The notes: generated from the letters alone by a model not told the origin. Shown: positions 8,301 through 16,216, numbered from the stretch's first letter. The stretch is 43,776 bases of DNA from Bacteroidota bacterium (GCA_013286835.1 JABDEZ010000010.1:1-43776); one strand, 5' to 3'. Translations and numbers: made by a program.

Positions 8301-8594
8301 TACTACTACAAGTGTTGAATAACATGTACTGCCATGAACAGTGACAGTATAGGTACCTGCAACCAGGTTGGTAAGGTTTTGCGAATTTGATGTAAAACCA
8401 TTAGGTCCGGCCCATGCAAATGTATAAGGCGGGTTACCTCCGCTTGCATTCAGCGTAATTGTACCATTATTGCCGCTGTAACAATACACATTAGTATGCG
8501 TAGCCGAAAGGACAGGATTGGTACACGCTTTTGCTACTGTTTGCAAACCGGTCATCCCAGCCAACAATAGTATTATCCAGGCAATGCGCTTCAT
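5388..8594 (-). CDS. T9SS-secreted surface protein with alternating SprB-like and Ig-like repeats
   Basis: A 1068-residue secreted protein. A signal peptide (about 1-23) is followed by five SprB-type modules opening at C38, C197, C358, C520 and C680 (pattern C-x-G-x-x-x-G-x-I). Each alternates with an Ig/PKD-like module that opens with C-A-G or a similar motif, giving a super-repeat of about 160 residues. A sixth Ig-like module (about 832-895), a PKD domain with NFGDGTG (about 905-975) and a C-terminal T9SS type A sorting domain (ISIYPNPAQ onward, about 991-1068) complete it. SprB is the mobile gliding adhesin of Flavobacterium johnsoniae; this protein is far smaller, so adhesion or matrix binding is inference. 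It is transcribed alone from a box shared with the 19770-23816 gene. Confidence 0.9.
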   Translation of the reverse strand: MKRIAWIILLLAGMTGLQTVAKACTNPVLSATHTNVYCYSGNNGTITLNASGGNPPYTFAWAGPNGFTSNSQNLTNLVAGTYTVTVHGSTCYSTLVVVVTQPTQLTLTASGVACIGSTMNLYANPTGGTAPYTYSWAGPNTFSSYIQNPVVGTVTASLAGNYTATVTDADLCTASYTAAVGAYLIPNLSTHATYVTCYGGNNGSVSLSVSGGSGFSYLWTGPYNYTSTGQNISSLVAGVYTVNVTSNTGCTASNVDTVLQYPAVVASASSNSPVCAGSALNMNGTGSGGTGIYTYRWSGPSGFSSVSASPVFNPSTVSEAGTYYLTVTDQLQCTSTTSTTVSVTNGGVLTDAVTNVLCNGDSTGAINLTVTGISGSYNVLWTGPNGYYSTNQNITGLKAGGYAVDVSIPQGCIAHTTATVFQANAMQLTATGNRPLCNGATLLLTSNATGGIGNVSYSWVGPNGFTSSNQYPSIPTIGFNGSGPYVVTVKDANSCIKTDTLKLVVDSVPTLSIINKDVLCQGGNNGAILLAPMGSAPFTFAWTGPSGYTASTQNATNLVAGVYNVVATSAGGCSTTATIPVNEPAAITDTATNNGPLCAGGSLNLTGTATGGVGNFNYTWSDPNGFSVVGQNPSLIATAASGGVYTLTVKDGNGCIKTAATTVSVIPAPVVVPTEREPRCNGNTNGSIALAVTGGIAPINYQWGGPGTFNASTQNINNLEAGTYYVTLTGGCKATYIDTIILEEPAVLSITAQTLVICAGDTLHLASLMSGGTTPYNYNWTGPGGFMASTANPDKGRATEADAGVYTLTVHDANNCPFTHTDTVVVKPLPVAIVSGDTAICAGNSAILYTITAYPNIWSTGDTAHAVIVTQPGAYIVTIAGQNGCTLIDTISVRVDSTPHIGTIVVTQPTLNGSVVEFTVLNAQFITNYVWNFGDGTGADSASVRYSYNAKGVYNVMLIGSNACGSDTVTTVVVVDTLTGVPVLTAGTNDISIYPNPAQSKLNVIARHVKVNHIRLATVSGSMVYDEAISTAGPYRIDVSQLAGGLYILYMDTDAGMAVHKVEVMRNN

Positions 8595-8625
8595 ATTTCT
8601 GTATCTATGATGGGTAGATCACTAG

Positions 8626-8633
8626 TAAATTTA
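8626..8633 (-). promoter_or_regulatory. Candidate promoter box of the SprB-repeat gene
   Basis: TAAATTTA, a TAnnTTTA variant of the -7 box, lies 32 bp before the ATG. It sits in the 15-mer CTAGTAAATTTAACA (8622-8636), repeated exactly upstream of the gene starting at 23816. Confidence 0.4.
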
Positions 8634-8714
8634 ACAATTATATAGCGCACTAAAAAATACAGATCCTGTAAAAAAACAGTTTAGGCTAGAAATGACACAA
8701 TTAATACAATAAGG

Positions 8715-9071
8715 TTAGGCGGGTTCCCAATTTTCAAACAGCAGGTTCAAATAATGGTTCTCTTCTTTGGTGATCACATTATCAGCCTTGGTAAGCTGCA
8801 CAGCAAAGTTCATTAGGTTGATGCGTTCTTCTTCTGTAGCATCATCATAAAAATCATCAGCTACCTTCAGGAAGTGTTGTTCCCATTCTTCAGGTTTCAA
8901 ATTACTGATGATATCCATCTGCGCATCCAAATTAATATGAAATGGAAATTCCTGCGCCATGTAATCCCTTATCACCATTTCCTTGCCGCCGTTCAGGGTA
9001 AAATCTACCGCTGAGAGAATCATGAGCAAATGATATCCGGCAATGGCTTTGTTTAATCTCTTGTTGGGCAT
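8715..9071 (-). CDS. TerB-like small helical protein
   Basis: A 118-residue soluble acidic protein with no signal peptide or membrane segment. The C-terminal block ADNVITKEENHYLNLLFENW (about 97-116) resembles the TerB/tellurite-resistance-like fold, in which paired acidic helices can bind divalent metal. The N-terminal AIAGYHLLMILSAVDF (about 10-25) is consistent with the first helix of that fold. Bacteroidota carry such stand-alone proteins whose role is unknown; there is no tellurite operon here. It precedes the SprB-repeat gene on the same strand by 120 bp, but that gene appears to have its own promoter. Confidence 0.6.
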   Translation of the reverse strand: MPNKRLNKAIAGYHLLMILSAVDFTLNGGKEMVIRDYMAQEFPFHINLDAQMDIISNLKPEEWEQHFLKVADDFYDDATEEERINLMNFAVQLTKADNVITKEENHYLNLLFENWEPA

Positions 9072-9098
9072 AATTCTATTTACGAAAAAACAATAAGA

Positions 9099-10310
9099 TC
9101 AGACTTGCGACGAAAGCAACAGGTCAAGGTCCGTATATTTAAAATTGAATCTTTTGGCAATAGTTGCATTGGTCACACATCCTTTATACATATAAACACC
9201 ATTTCTTATGCCGCTTTTTGCCTGTATAATGCCTTCCATACCACCGGTATCAGCACATTGCTGTAATATTGGCATCAGTACGTTGCTGATCGCCCGCGAT
9301 GCTGTCCGCGATACTGCCGATGCTATGTTGGGTACACAGTAGTGTATTACCTCATATTTTTTAAATGTAGGGTTTTCGTGGCTGGTCAATCGCGATGTTT
9401 CAAACACTCCACCCCTGTCTATACTCACATCTACTATTACAGATCCTGCCTTCATATGGCTTACCATCGCATCGGTCACTACTACAGGTGTTATACCGTT
9501 TATGGGCTTCAATGCGCCCACAGCTACATCTGCATTGGCAATTTCTTCGGCAAGCGTTACAGGTTCTAGTACCGATGTAAAACATCTGCGTCCTATGTTG
9601 TTCTGCAGGCGCATCAGACGGTATATGGAATTATCAAATATCTTAACCGAAGCGCCAAGCCCAAATGCTGTACGTGCAGCAAACTCACCTACTACACCAG
9701 CCCCTATTATCAGCACTCTTACAGGTGGCACACCACTTATACCCCCAAGTAGTATCCCCTTGCCGTTATGCACGTTGCTCAGGTACTTAGCTGCCGTAAG
9801 TATGGCAGAGCTCCCGGCTATTTCGCTCATAGAACGCACTATGGGGTAGGTACCAGAATCATCTTTTATCGATTCAAAAGCTATTGCAATTATTTTTTTC
9901 TTTATCAGCTGCTCCAATATCTCGGCCTTCAAAAAAGGGAGGTGTATAGGTGATATAACTACCTGGTTAGGCTGCAACAATGTGGCTTCCTCCTCAGATA
10001 TGGGTGCCGATTTTATGATAGTAGTAGCTTTGTACAGCTCAGCTTTATCATACACTATGCGCGCACCCGCCTCACTGTAATCAGGGTCAAAGTAAAAAGA
10101 CCCTTCTCCTGCATTGTGCTCAACCGCTACCTGGTGCCCATTATTTACCAGTACAGATACCGCTTCTGGCGTAAGTGCTACTCTGTTCTCCTGAAAAGAA
10201 GTCTCCTTCGGAATACCTATGAACAGTTGTTTCTTCCTTTGTGGAATTTGCAACGTCTCTTCCAGAGGAACGTATGAAAATGAAGGTGATATAAAAGGTT
10301 TTTTACTCAT
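9099..10310 (-). CDS. ald: Alanine dehydrogenase
   Basis: A 403-residue member of the alanine dehydrogenase/PntA N-terminal family. It catalyses NAD-dependent interconversion of L-alanine and pyruvate plus ammonia in the cytoplasm. Visible landmarks are GIPKETSFQENRVALTP with substrate arginine R43, KSAP with K100, HLPF with catalytic H123, the Rossmann motif GAGVVGEF (203-210) and the ribose-binding acid D226. An N-terminal extension of about 28 residues precedes the usual start, as in other Bacteroidota homologues I recall. The ATG at 10310 is preferred to the upstream in-frame TTG (10331), because a TATATTTC box (10338-10345) would then give a 20-nt leader. The neighbouring TerB-like gene follows 27 bp downstream, so the two may be co-transcribed. 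Confidence 0.9.
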   Translation of the reverse strand: MSKKPFISPSFSYVPLEETLQIPQRKKQLFIGIPKETSFQENRVALTPEAVSVLVNNGHQVAVEHNAGEGSFYFDPDYSEAGARIVYDKAELYKATTIIKSAPISEEEATLLQPNQVVISPIHLPFLKAEILEQLIKKKIIAIAFESIKDDSGTYPIVRSMSEIAGSSAILTAAKYLSNVHNGKGILLGGISGVPPVRVLIIGAGVVGEFAARTAFGLGASVKIFDNSIYRLMRLQNNIGRRCFTSVLEPVTLAEEIANADVAVGALKPINGITPVVVTDAMVSHMKAGSVIVDVSIDRGGVFETSRLTSHENPTFKKYEVIHYCVPNIASAVSRTASRAISNVLMPILQQCADTGGMEGIIQAKSGIRNGVYMYKGCVTNATIAKRFNFKYTDLDLLLSSQV

Positions 10311-10469
10311 GCCGACCCACTTTTTGCCCAATTTTCAGAAATATACAACACTGCTTTATATTATGGAAACACATTAACATCTCTATGGCATTCTAGGTGG
10401 TATTGGCATCATGTTTTTAATTTCAATTCTTTTTAGCAACTCTCATGCCATTATTATGCAGTTATATTT

Positions 10470-10477
10470 TAAATTTA
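10470..10477 (+). promoter_or_regulatory. Candidate rpoN promoter box TAAATTTA
   Basis: A TAnnTTTA variant of the -7 box within TTTTAAATTTAC, 19 bp before the rpoN ATG. No -33 was recognised. Confidence 0.35.
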
Positions 10478-10496
10478 CGTCCCGACCCGGAATATT

Positions 10497-11975
10497 ATGC
10501 TAAGACAATCGCAGCAGCAAAAATTATTACAAAAATTATCTCCTCAGCAAATACAGTTAATGAAGCTGCTGCAGGTGGCAACCGTTAATCTTGAAGAACG
10601 AATAAAGGAAGAATTAGAGGAAAACCCCGCTTTGGAATATGGTCAGGATGGTGAGGGTGAACCGGATGGTGATATACCGGATGGTGATGATAAATTTGAG
10701 GAAGAAGCAGACGATGTAGAACTGAGCGATGATACTGCTGAAAAGGTGGACATGGAAGACTTTTTGCGCAATGAGGATGAAGGCAATTATGATTACAGTG
10801 ATGATTACTATGGGGGTGGCGATACCGAAAAACAATCTGTACCAGTAAGGGTTGAAACAAACTTTCACGATCATCTTTTAGATCAGCTCGGTATGCTTGA
10901 GCTTGATGACCGCACACAAAAAATAGCTGAGCAGATAATAGGAAGTATAGATGACGATGGATACCTGCGCCGCGAGGTGACAGCCATAGTAGATGATCTG
11001 GCTTTTGGAATGAATATTGAAACTACCATAGAGGAAGTAAATGCACTGATAGAAAACATTCGCCAGTTCGATCCTCCAGGAGTATGTGCAGTTACTTTAC
11101 AGGAATGCCTGCTGCTACAGCTAAAAAGGATACCTGAATCCAAATCGGTACAGAATGCCATACAGATCATCGATTCTTTCTTCAATGAATTCATCAAGAA
11201 GCATTACGATAAGATACAGAAACAACTGAACCTGAACGATAAGGATTTTAAGGATGTGATAGGCATTATCATAAAATTAAACCCCAAACCTGGTTCTGCA
11301 TTTGCGGTGCTCAATAAAGCAGAAAGTTACATCATCCCCGATTTTTTTGTGTTCAATAATATGGGCGTATTAGAACTGTCATTGAACTCTAAGAATGCAC
11401 CCGAACTGCGTATATCTGAAGGGTATAAAGAGATGATGCGCGCCTACGACCGCAGCGAGAAAAAAGACAAACGCCAGAAAGAAGCATTACTGTTTATAAA
11501 ACAAAAACTAGATTCGGCTAAGTGGTTCATAGATGCTATAAAACAACGGCAACATACCCTGCTGCATTCTATGCAGGCCATACTCGATTTCCAGCGCGAA
11601 TTCTTCCTCACCGGAGATGAAACTACCCTGAAGCCCATGATCCTCAAGGATATAGCCAAAATGACCAACCTGGATGTATCTACAGTATCACGTGTAGCTA
11701 ATAGCAAGTTTGTACAAACCGAATTTGGCACCTACAAGCTCAAGTACTTCTTCTCAGAAGCACTGCAAACCGAAAGCGGCGAAGAAGTATCTACACGCGA
11801 GGTAAAGACCATACTCAATGGTATTATAAGCGCCGAAAATAAACGAAAACCCCATAGCGACGAACGACTTACCGAAATGCTGCAGGAAAAAGGCTACAAC
11901 ATAGCCCGCCGCACAGTAGCCAAGTATCGCGAGCAATTGAACATACCTGTTGCGCGGCTGAGGAAGGAACTGTAA
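10497..11975 (+). CDS. rpoN: RNA polymerase sigma-54 factor
   Basis: A 492-residue sigma-54. Region I (about 1-48) is the glutamine- and leucine-rich MLRQSQQQKLLQKLSPQQIQ type that contacts the AAA+ activator. Region II (about 48-108) is strongly acidic. The core-binding domain follows (about 115-310), then the helix-turn-helix region (DIAKMTNLDVSTVSRVANSK, about 385-405). The C-terminal RpoN box ARRTVAKYRE (470-479) recognises the -24 promoter element. All parts are present, so it should be functional. No dedicated sigma-54 activator with a GAFTGA motif is visible in the window. It is a single-gene unit. Confidence 0.96.
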   Translation: MLRQSQQQKLLQKLSPQQIQLMKLLQVATVNLEERIKEELEENPALEYGQDGEGEPDGDIPDGDDKFEEEADDVELSDDTAEKVDMEDFLRNEDEGNYDYSDDYYGGGDTEKQSVPVRVETNFHDHLLDQLGMLELDDRTQKIAEQIIGSIDDDGYLRREVTAIVDDLAFGMNIETTIEEVNALIENIRQFDPPGVCAVTLQECLLLQLKRIPESKSVQNAIQIIDSFFNEFIKKHYDKIQKQLNLNDKDFKDVIGIIIKLNPKPGSAFAVLNKAESYIIPDFFVFNNMGVLELSLNSKNAPELRISEGYKEMMRAYDRSEKKDKRQKEALLFIKQKLDSAKWFIDAIKQRQHTLLHSMQAILDFQREFFLTGDETTLKPMILKDIAKMTNLDVSTVSRVANSKFVQTEFGTYKLKYFFSEALQTESGEEVSTREVKTILNGIISAENKRKPHSDERLTEMLQEKGYNIARRTVAKYREQLNIPVARLRKEL

Positions 11976-11997
11976 GGAAAAACAACCATCACTAATG

Positions 11998-12296
11998 CTA
12001 ACGTTGGTACTTTATTCTGGGATTCCTTTCTGTGTGGAAAATATAGGATATGAAAACAAGGCGTTCCTTTTCAAGGAGTTCATATATCACTACATAAGGG
12101 AAGATATCTATCAGTGCCTCTCGATAATTCCTCTTCTTTTTGGGAAATTTTCTGGGATTCTCACTAATATCATTTAAGCGTTTATTTACTGATGCAATGA
12201 AACGTCCTCCTAAACCTTCCGAACGTTCTTCATACCATTGATAAGATTCTTTTATTTCTAATACCGCTTCGGGATGAAGCTCTATCGTTAACTCAT
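11998..12296 (-). pseudogene. ParE/RelE-family toxin, frameshifted after codon 2
   Basis: Directly after the antitoxin gene, in a TAATG overlap, an ATG (12296-12294) reads ATG-AGT-TAA and stops. One frame over, an intact frame runs to a TAG at 11998-12000 and encodes about 97 residues (TIELHPEAVLEIKESYQWYE, and later DIFPYVVIYELLE and FHTERNP), which look like a ParE/RelE toxin. That frame has no ATG, GTG or TTG before it. Restoring one T (ATG-AGT-TTA-ACG) gives a normal 99-residue toxin. So a single-base deletion, or a sequencing error, breaks it at codon 3. The rest is undegraded, suggesting a recent lesion. Confidence 0.75.
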
Positions 12297-12541
12297 TATC
12301 GCTTTTTCTTAGCTGGTTCCATTATTTGCGCTTTAGCATCTTCCCAAGCTATGCCCTTTACTCGACCGCTTTTATGATCTTCAGAACGTTTATCTAGGAC
12401 TGCAACAAATTCTTTATCGTTCCAATAATCATAAGTGCCTTCTATTTCTCCTTCCAGCATTGTATAAATAGCCTTTACTTTCTTATCCTCAGCAACACGT
12501 ATATAATCGTACAACTTTTGTCTTATTGATGAAGCTGTCAT
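12296..12541 (-). CDS. Antitoxin-like protein partner of the ParE/RelE toxin
   Basis: An 81-residue protein starting MTASSIRQKLYDYIRVAEDK and ending in a lysine-rich tail AKKKR. Small size, a helical N-terminus, an acidic middle and overlap with a RelE/ParE toxin frame (TAATG) point to a type II antitoxin of the kind Bacteroidota pair with such toxins. The assignment depends mainly on context. The frame extends 14 codons upstream to 12583, but a TAAATTTG box at 12560-12567 lies within that extension, so the ATG at 12541 is the better start. If the neighbouring toxin is truly inactive, this gene is an orphan antitoxin that could still neutralise related toxins. Confidence 0.65.
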   Translation of the reverse strand: MTASSIRQKLYDYIRVAEDKKVKAIYTMLEGEIEGTYDYWNDKEFVAVLDKRSEDHKSGRVKGIAWEDAKAQIMEPAKKKR

Positions 12542-12559
12542 AACGTTATTTATTTTCTC

Positions 12560-12567
12560 CAAATTTA
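12560..12567 (-). promoter_or_regulatory. Candidate promoter of the toxin-antitoxin pair, -7 box TAAATTTG
   Basis: Exact TAnnTTTG match, 18 bp before the ATG at 12541. It implies a leader of about 15 nt and argues against the longer reading frame. Confidence 0.45.
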
Positions 12568-12609
12568 CTGCTTTTATAGACATTAGTGCTTACAACATAT
12601 AGGTAATGA

Positions 12610-13455
12610 TTACCACACTACAACCTCTACAGGTGCCATAAAGAAATAGACATACACAAAAGCAAAGGGTGCTGCTACCAGCAGAGAGTCAAAGCGGTCT
12701 AGTGCACCACCATGTCCAGGCATTAACGTGCCACTATCTTTTACTTTGGCTATACGCTTCAGCTTCGATTCCAGCAGGTCGCCCGCCGTACCGGCTACAG
12801 CCGCACAAAATGCAAGGGCCATCCAGTCCATCATATGGTACCATGGCGCATAATGCCCCCATAGTGCTGCTGCGCCAATAGTTAGCAAAGCGCCCCCTGC
12901 AGTACCTTCCCATGTTTTGTTGGGCGATATAGGAGAGAATGGTCTTTTACCTATAAATGAGCCTACCAGGTAGGCCATAGTATCGTTCACCCATATCATC
13001 AGTACCAACCCCAGCGGTATAGCCAGCGATGTCATGCGCATATACAGCAGCAAGCTTACTGGGAGTAAGATATACAGCATTCCCCCAAGTGTCTGCACAC
13101 CTTCCATAAAGCTGTTCTTTTTAGAAAGTGCTGTAGCAAGTATAATGAGCGTAGGCACACAAAGCAGTGCAGGCCAGTACGCAGCAGTTGCCCAGCCAAA
13201 GTTGTAAGACATAAATACCAGCAGCAGTAATAAAAGCCCCGCAGCCTGTGTTATCACCGGCAGCCATTTATGGCGGTATGTTTCCTTGTCTATCTTCTTT
13301 ACAAGCCTGAAGTAATCGCGCAGGCAAAGTATCTGTATCGAAGCTGCCAGCACAAAGAATGCATATACATTCCACAGCATTCCCCCCAGCATCACAATGC
13401 TGAATACAATAGCGCTGCCGGTACGCTTGTAAAAGGTAGGTAGGTTAAGTGCCAT
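12610..13455 (-). CDS. cdsA: Phosphatidate cytidylyltransferase (CDP-diacylglycerol synthase)
   Basis: A 281-residue multi-spanning inner-membrane enzyme. It makes CDP-diacylglycerol from phosphatidic acid and CTP, the branch point of phospholipid synthesis. The signature lies near the C-terminus: SKLKR (230-234), KD (239-240), PGHGG (246-250) and DRFD (253-256), preceded by the conserved PNKTWEGTAGG segment. About seven hydrophobic segments precede it. The gene starts 6 bp after the CPBP protease stop, so both are probably read from the promoter at 14437-14444. Confidence 0.95.
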   Translation of the reverse strand: MALNLPTFYKRTGSAIVFSIVMLGGMLWNVYAFFVLAASIQILCLRDYFRLVKKIDKETYRHKWLPVITQAAGLLLLLLVFMSYNFGWATAAYWPALLCVPTLIILATALSKKNSFMEGVQTLGGMLYILLPVSLLLYMRMTSLAIPLGLVLMIWVNDTMAYLVGSFIGKRPFSPISPNKTWEGTAGGALLTIGAAALWGHYAPWYHMMDWMALAFCAAVAGTAGDLLESKLKRIAKVKDSGTLMPGHGGALDRFDSLLVAAPFAFVYVYFFMAPVEVVVW

Positions 13456-13461
13456 AGCTGT

Positions 13462-14415
13462 TTAATTTTCAGAAAATGTATTGAGTTGTATAGGCTTAGG
13501 GTCGTTAAAGTCGCTCGACCAGCCCGCTGGCAATGGCGTCTTGTTTTTCCACAGCAGGTAAAGACCACCAGCAAAAAGCACAACGGCAGGCGCAAGTATA
13601 TACAAGGGTACCGAATTGCCACCAACAAATGTTTTAAGAGCAGCGTTATTGTTTGCTGCATACAGCAGGCATACTTGCATGCTATTGTGCAGCGCATGGG
13701 CAAGCATAGAGCACCATAAAGACCCGGTAAGGTAATAAACGGTACCTAAGAACACCCCTGATACAAAGATGGGGAAGAACCCATAGGCATCGAAATGTAT
13801 AACAGCGAATAGCAGCGCAGATGCAAATATGGATGTTTTAATATTTTTAGACCGCTTGTGCGCAAACCGCATCACCACTCCCCTAAACACCAGTTCTTCA
13901 GCCACCGCAGGCGTAATCCCCATAACTATAACACCTATAAGCAGGTACTTTATGCTGGGCATACTTAGGTATGCGTTAAAAATTTCATCGTGTGCTTTTT
14001 GCGATGCTCTGATGTTGGCTCCAAGATCTATCGTTCGCATTAGCCCTTCAAAACCCAATATCAGCGGGGTAAAGCCTGCCATTATAATAATGATGATCAG
14101 TAATTGTATTTTTTTACCTGGTGACCGCAGTCCCAGATACTCAGCAGGTCGTGGGTGGGCTAGGTAAGCAAAAAGACCCGAAGGCACTAAAAACATAACT
14201 ATAGACGACAGGAACTGACCAAGCAAGGCGGCATCAATTATCTTACGGGCGCTTCCCTCGTGCAATCCTGCCATTTGCTCAAAGGGTACACCGGTAATAA
14301 CAGGTACCAACCAAAGAATAATAACAGTAGAAAGAGAGGTCATGATAAAAACCATTAGCATAAACAGCGCAACCTGCAATGCCCATGGGTAATTACGCCA
14401 ATAGCTGGTAAACAT
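13462..14415 (-). CDS. CPBP-family intramembrane metalloprotease
   Basis: A 317-residue protein with about eight membrane segments. The CPBP (CAAX protease/bacteriocin-processing, ABI) domain occupies the C-terminal half. The EExxxR motif is E173-E174-L-V-F-R178, with further conserved histidines in AVIHFDAYG and SMLAHALHN. Relatives cleave prenylated proteins, peptides or bacteriocin precursors; the substrate is unknown. The ATG at 14415 (MFTSYWRNYPW) is preferred over an in-frame TTG at 14439, which overlaps the -7 box TACCTTTG. It is the first gene of a unit with cdsA. Confidence 0.87.
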   Translation of the reverse strand: MFTSYWRNYPWALQVALFMLMVFIMTSLSTVIILWLVPVITGVPFEQMAGLHEGSARKIIDAALLGQFLSSIVMFLVPSGLFAYLAHPRPAEYLGLRSPGKKIQLLIIIIIMAGFTPLILGFEGLMRTIDLGANIRASQKAHDEIFNAYLSMPSIKYLLIGVIVMGITPAVAEELVFRGVVMRFAHKRSKNIKTSIFASALLFAVIHFDAYGFFPIFVSGVFLGTVYYLTGSLWCSMLAHALHNSMQVCLLYAANNNAALKTFVGGNSVPLYILAPAVVLFAGGLYLLWKNKTPLPAGWSSDFNDPKPIQLNTFSEN

Positions 14416-14436
14416 GAATACTTGAATTTTAAGCAG

Positions 14437-14444
14437 CAAAGGTA
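14437..14444 (-). promoter_or_regulatory. Promoter of the CPBP-cdsA unit, -7 box TACCTTTG
   Basis: Exact TAnnTTTG match 21 bp before the ATG, with a TTTG about 23 bp further upstream. It overlaps the alternative TTG start and therefore argues for the ATG at 14415. Confidence 0.6.
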
Positions 14445-14501
14445 ACAGAGTGCAGCATATATTTTTTCAAATAACGGTAAAGCCTTTGCTGTTGCACCAT
14501 A

Positions 14502-16091
14502 TTACGGCTTAGGTTTCCCGCTTCTTTTATATATTTCTGTCCAGGTATCTCCCTCCTCATACCTATACACCCGGTGGAACGACGTATCGGTGTTCAGCCT
14601 TTCATATAGGTTGCTCGGTTCTATATTGTCAGTTATAATATACTTTGTATTATCTGTTATCCTCCAGTCCACATCTGTAAAGTTTTTGCCCAACCGCAAA
14701 AATCCGGTATTGCTATCCAGCAGGTGTTGTTGTACCAAAAAGCCACCCACACCTATGGGTGCATTATAGTCTCCGGTCTTTTCCATATAGCTTACTGCAC
14801 TCTGTTGCACATGCATGGCATGAAAGGCACCCAGGTTGGTATCGCCATGTCCTGTATCCAGTTTAAATGTGAGAAAACCAATGAGTAATAGCAATGCAAG
14901 TATAGGATAGAATAATGCCTTGTTTAAGGCTCTTATCAGCTCGTCCAGGTAAATGCCGCTGAATACCAGCATAAGTATTATAACCGGGAATAGGTAACGA
15001 TATATAAGGAACAGGTTAACGCTTGAGAATGCGAGGAAGCAGATAGAAAAAACAGTACCCAGCAATATGAACTTGGTTTCCGGCGTTCGTGTGCCATACT
15101 TCAATCGGGCTAAAGTATAATTCGCATATAAAGAGGCCAGGATAAAAACACTGAACATCACCCGGGTGTATGTATGCTGCGAGAGACGGTCATCGGCCAT
15201 GATGTAAATGCACACCGCAGGTAATAGCAAAACCGCATAACGAATATCCCTTTTAACTATAGCAGTAAGTACAGACAATGCCAGCAGCAGGTTGAAATAA
15301 TAATACCTGTGGTCAAGCGTAAATATATTAAACAGTGTACTCCTGAATTTAATATAGAACGCGCCCCATGTATGCTCCAGGTTATCAGAGTACAAAGGGA
15401 ACACATACCACCCTCTTAAATGTTTTTGCACCAAAAAGAAAATAGCAATGGCTGCAAAAGGTATAGCCACACAAACAACCCTCATCATCTTCTCCCGCAC
15501 CGTCTCCTTACTAAACAATCGCACCAGTACATCCATCCCGATAGCTACGCCGGCAATAATGCCGCTCTCCTTGGTATAAAACAGCATGCTCAGGAATATA
15601 GCAGTCAATAGATAACTGCGTGTGGTATAAAAATAAATACTGAGGAACGCCAGAAAGGCCACCATGATCTCAAATAGCAGCAAAGAAGACTGTACAAAAT
15701 ACATCACCTGTATAGCCACCAGCACTGTACTCAATACGGCCACACGCCTGTTATACAGACTAAAACAAGCCTCATGTATAGCTATAAGAAAAGCAATAGA
15801 CACAAAAAGCGCAAACGAGTGTATCACCACCTGCGTAGTACCAAATATATCCATCCATGCCGCCGCCGCCGCATGAAAAAACAAAGGGTGCCCTCTCGAT
15901 AATAAACTGTCCACAGCATCGGGCATAAGGCTTGGTCCATGCACGTACATCTGCTTCACAGCAGGTGCATAGGGCCAGCTTTCATCCCAGTAAAAAGGGT
16001 AGTGCAAATGTGGAGTCTTGCAAATAATAAAAATGATGAGCAGCACAAACAGCTCCCATCGTTGCTTAAAAAAAACAGATATAGTTTGCAC
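14502..16091 (-). CDS. GT-C-fold membrane glycosyltransferase (GT39/ArnT-like)
   Basis: A 529-residue protein with about eleven membrane segments and a soluble C-terminal region (about 430-529). The first periplasmic loop carries YWDESWPY with the acidic pair D36-E37, the catalytic-type acidic motif of PMT/ArnT/GT39 enzymes. These use polyprenyl-phosphate sugars on the outer face of the inner membrane to modify proteins, lipid A or polysaccharide. Donor and acceptor are unknown. The start is a GTG at 16091, with no in-frame ATG close by. It ends 86 bp before the CPBP start, which has its own promoter. Confidence 0.75.
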   Translation of the reverse strand: MQTISVFFKQRWELFVLLIIFIICKTPHLHYPFYWDESWPYAPAVKQMYVHGPSLMPDAVDSLLSRGHPLFFHAAAAAWMDIFGTTQVVIHSFALFVSIAFLIAIHEACFSLYNRRVAVLSTVLVAIQVMYFVQSSLLLFEIMVAFLAFLSIYFYTTRSYLLTAIFLSMLFYTKESGIIAGVAIGMDVLVRLFSKETVREKMMRVVCVAIPFAAIAIFFLVQKHLRGWYVFPLYSDNLEHTWGAFYIKFRSTLFNIFTLDHRYYYFNLLLALSVLTAIVKRDIRYAVLLLPAVCIYIMADDRLSQHTYTRVMFSVFILASLYANYTLARLKYGTRTPETKFILLGTVFSICFLAFSSVNLFLIYRYLFPVIILMLVFSGIYLDELIRALNKALFYPILALLLLIGFLTFKLDTGHGDTNLGAFHAMHVQQSAVSYMEKTGDYNAPIGVGGFLVQQHLLDSNTGFLRLGKNFTDVDWRITDNTKYIITDNIEPSNLYERLNTDTSFHRVYRYEEGDTWTEIYKRSGKPKP

Positions 16092-16216
16092 AGGGTTTGG
16101 GAAGTTATATTAGTATGTATAGATTGTTCTTTCAATGAGACAATATTAGCGAAATTTTTAGTTTGCTATATCCATAACCCCAGAATGTTGAGACTGTGAT
16201 ATTCCTTACCAAAGTT

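Noticed and set aside
11995-12177. 60-codon plus ORF after rpoN
   Set aside because: It is the antisense shadow of the frameshifted ParE/RelE toxin on the minus strand.
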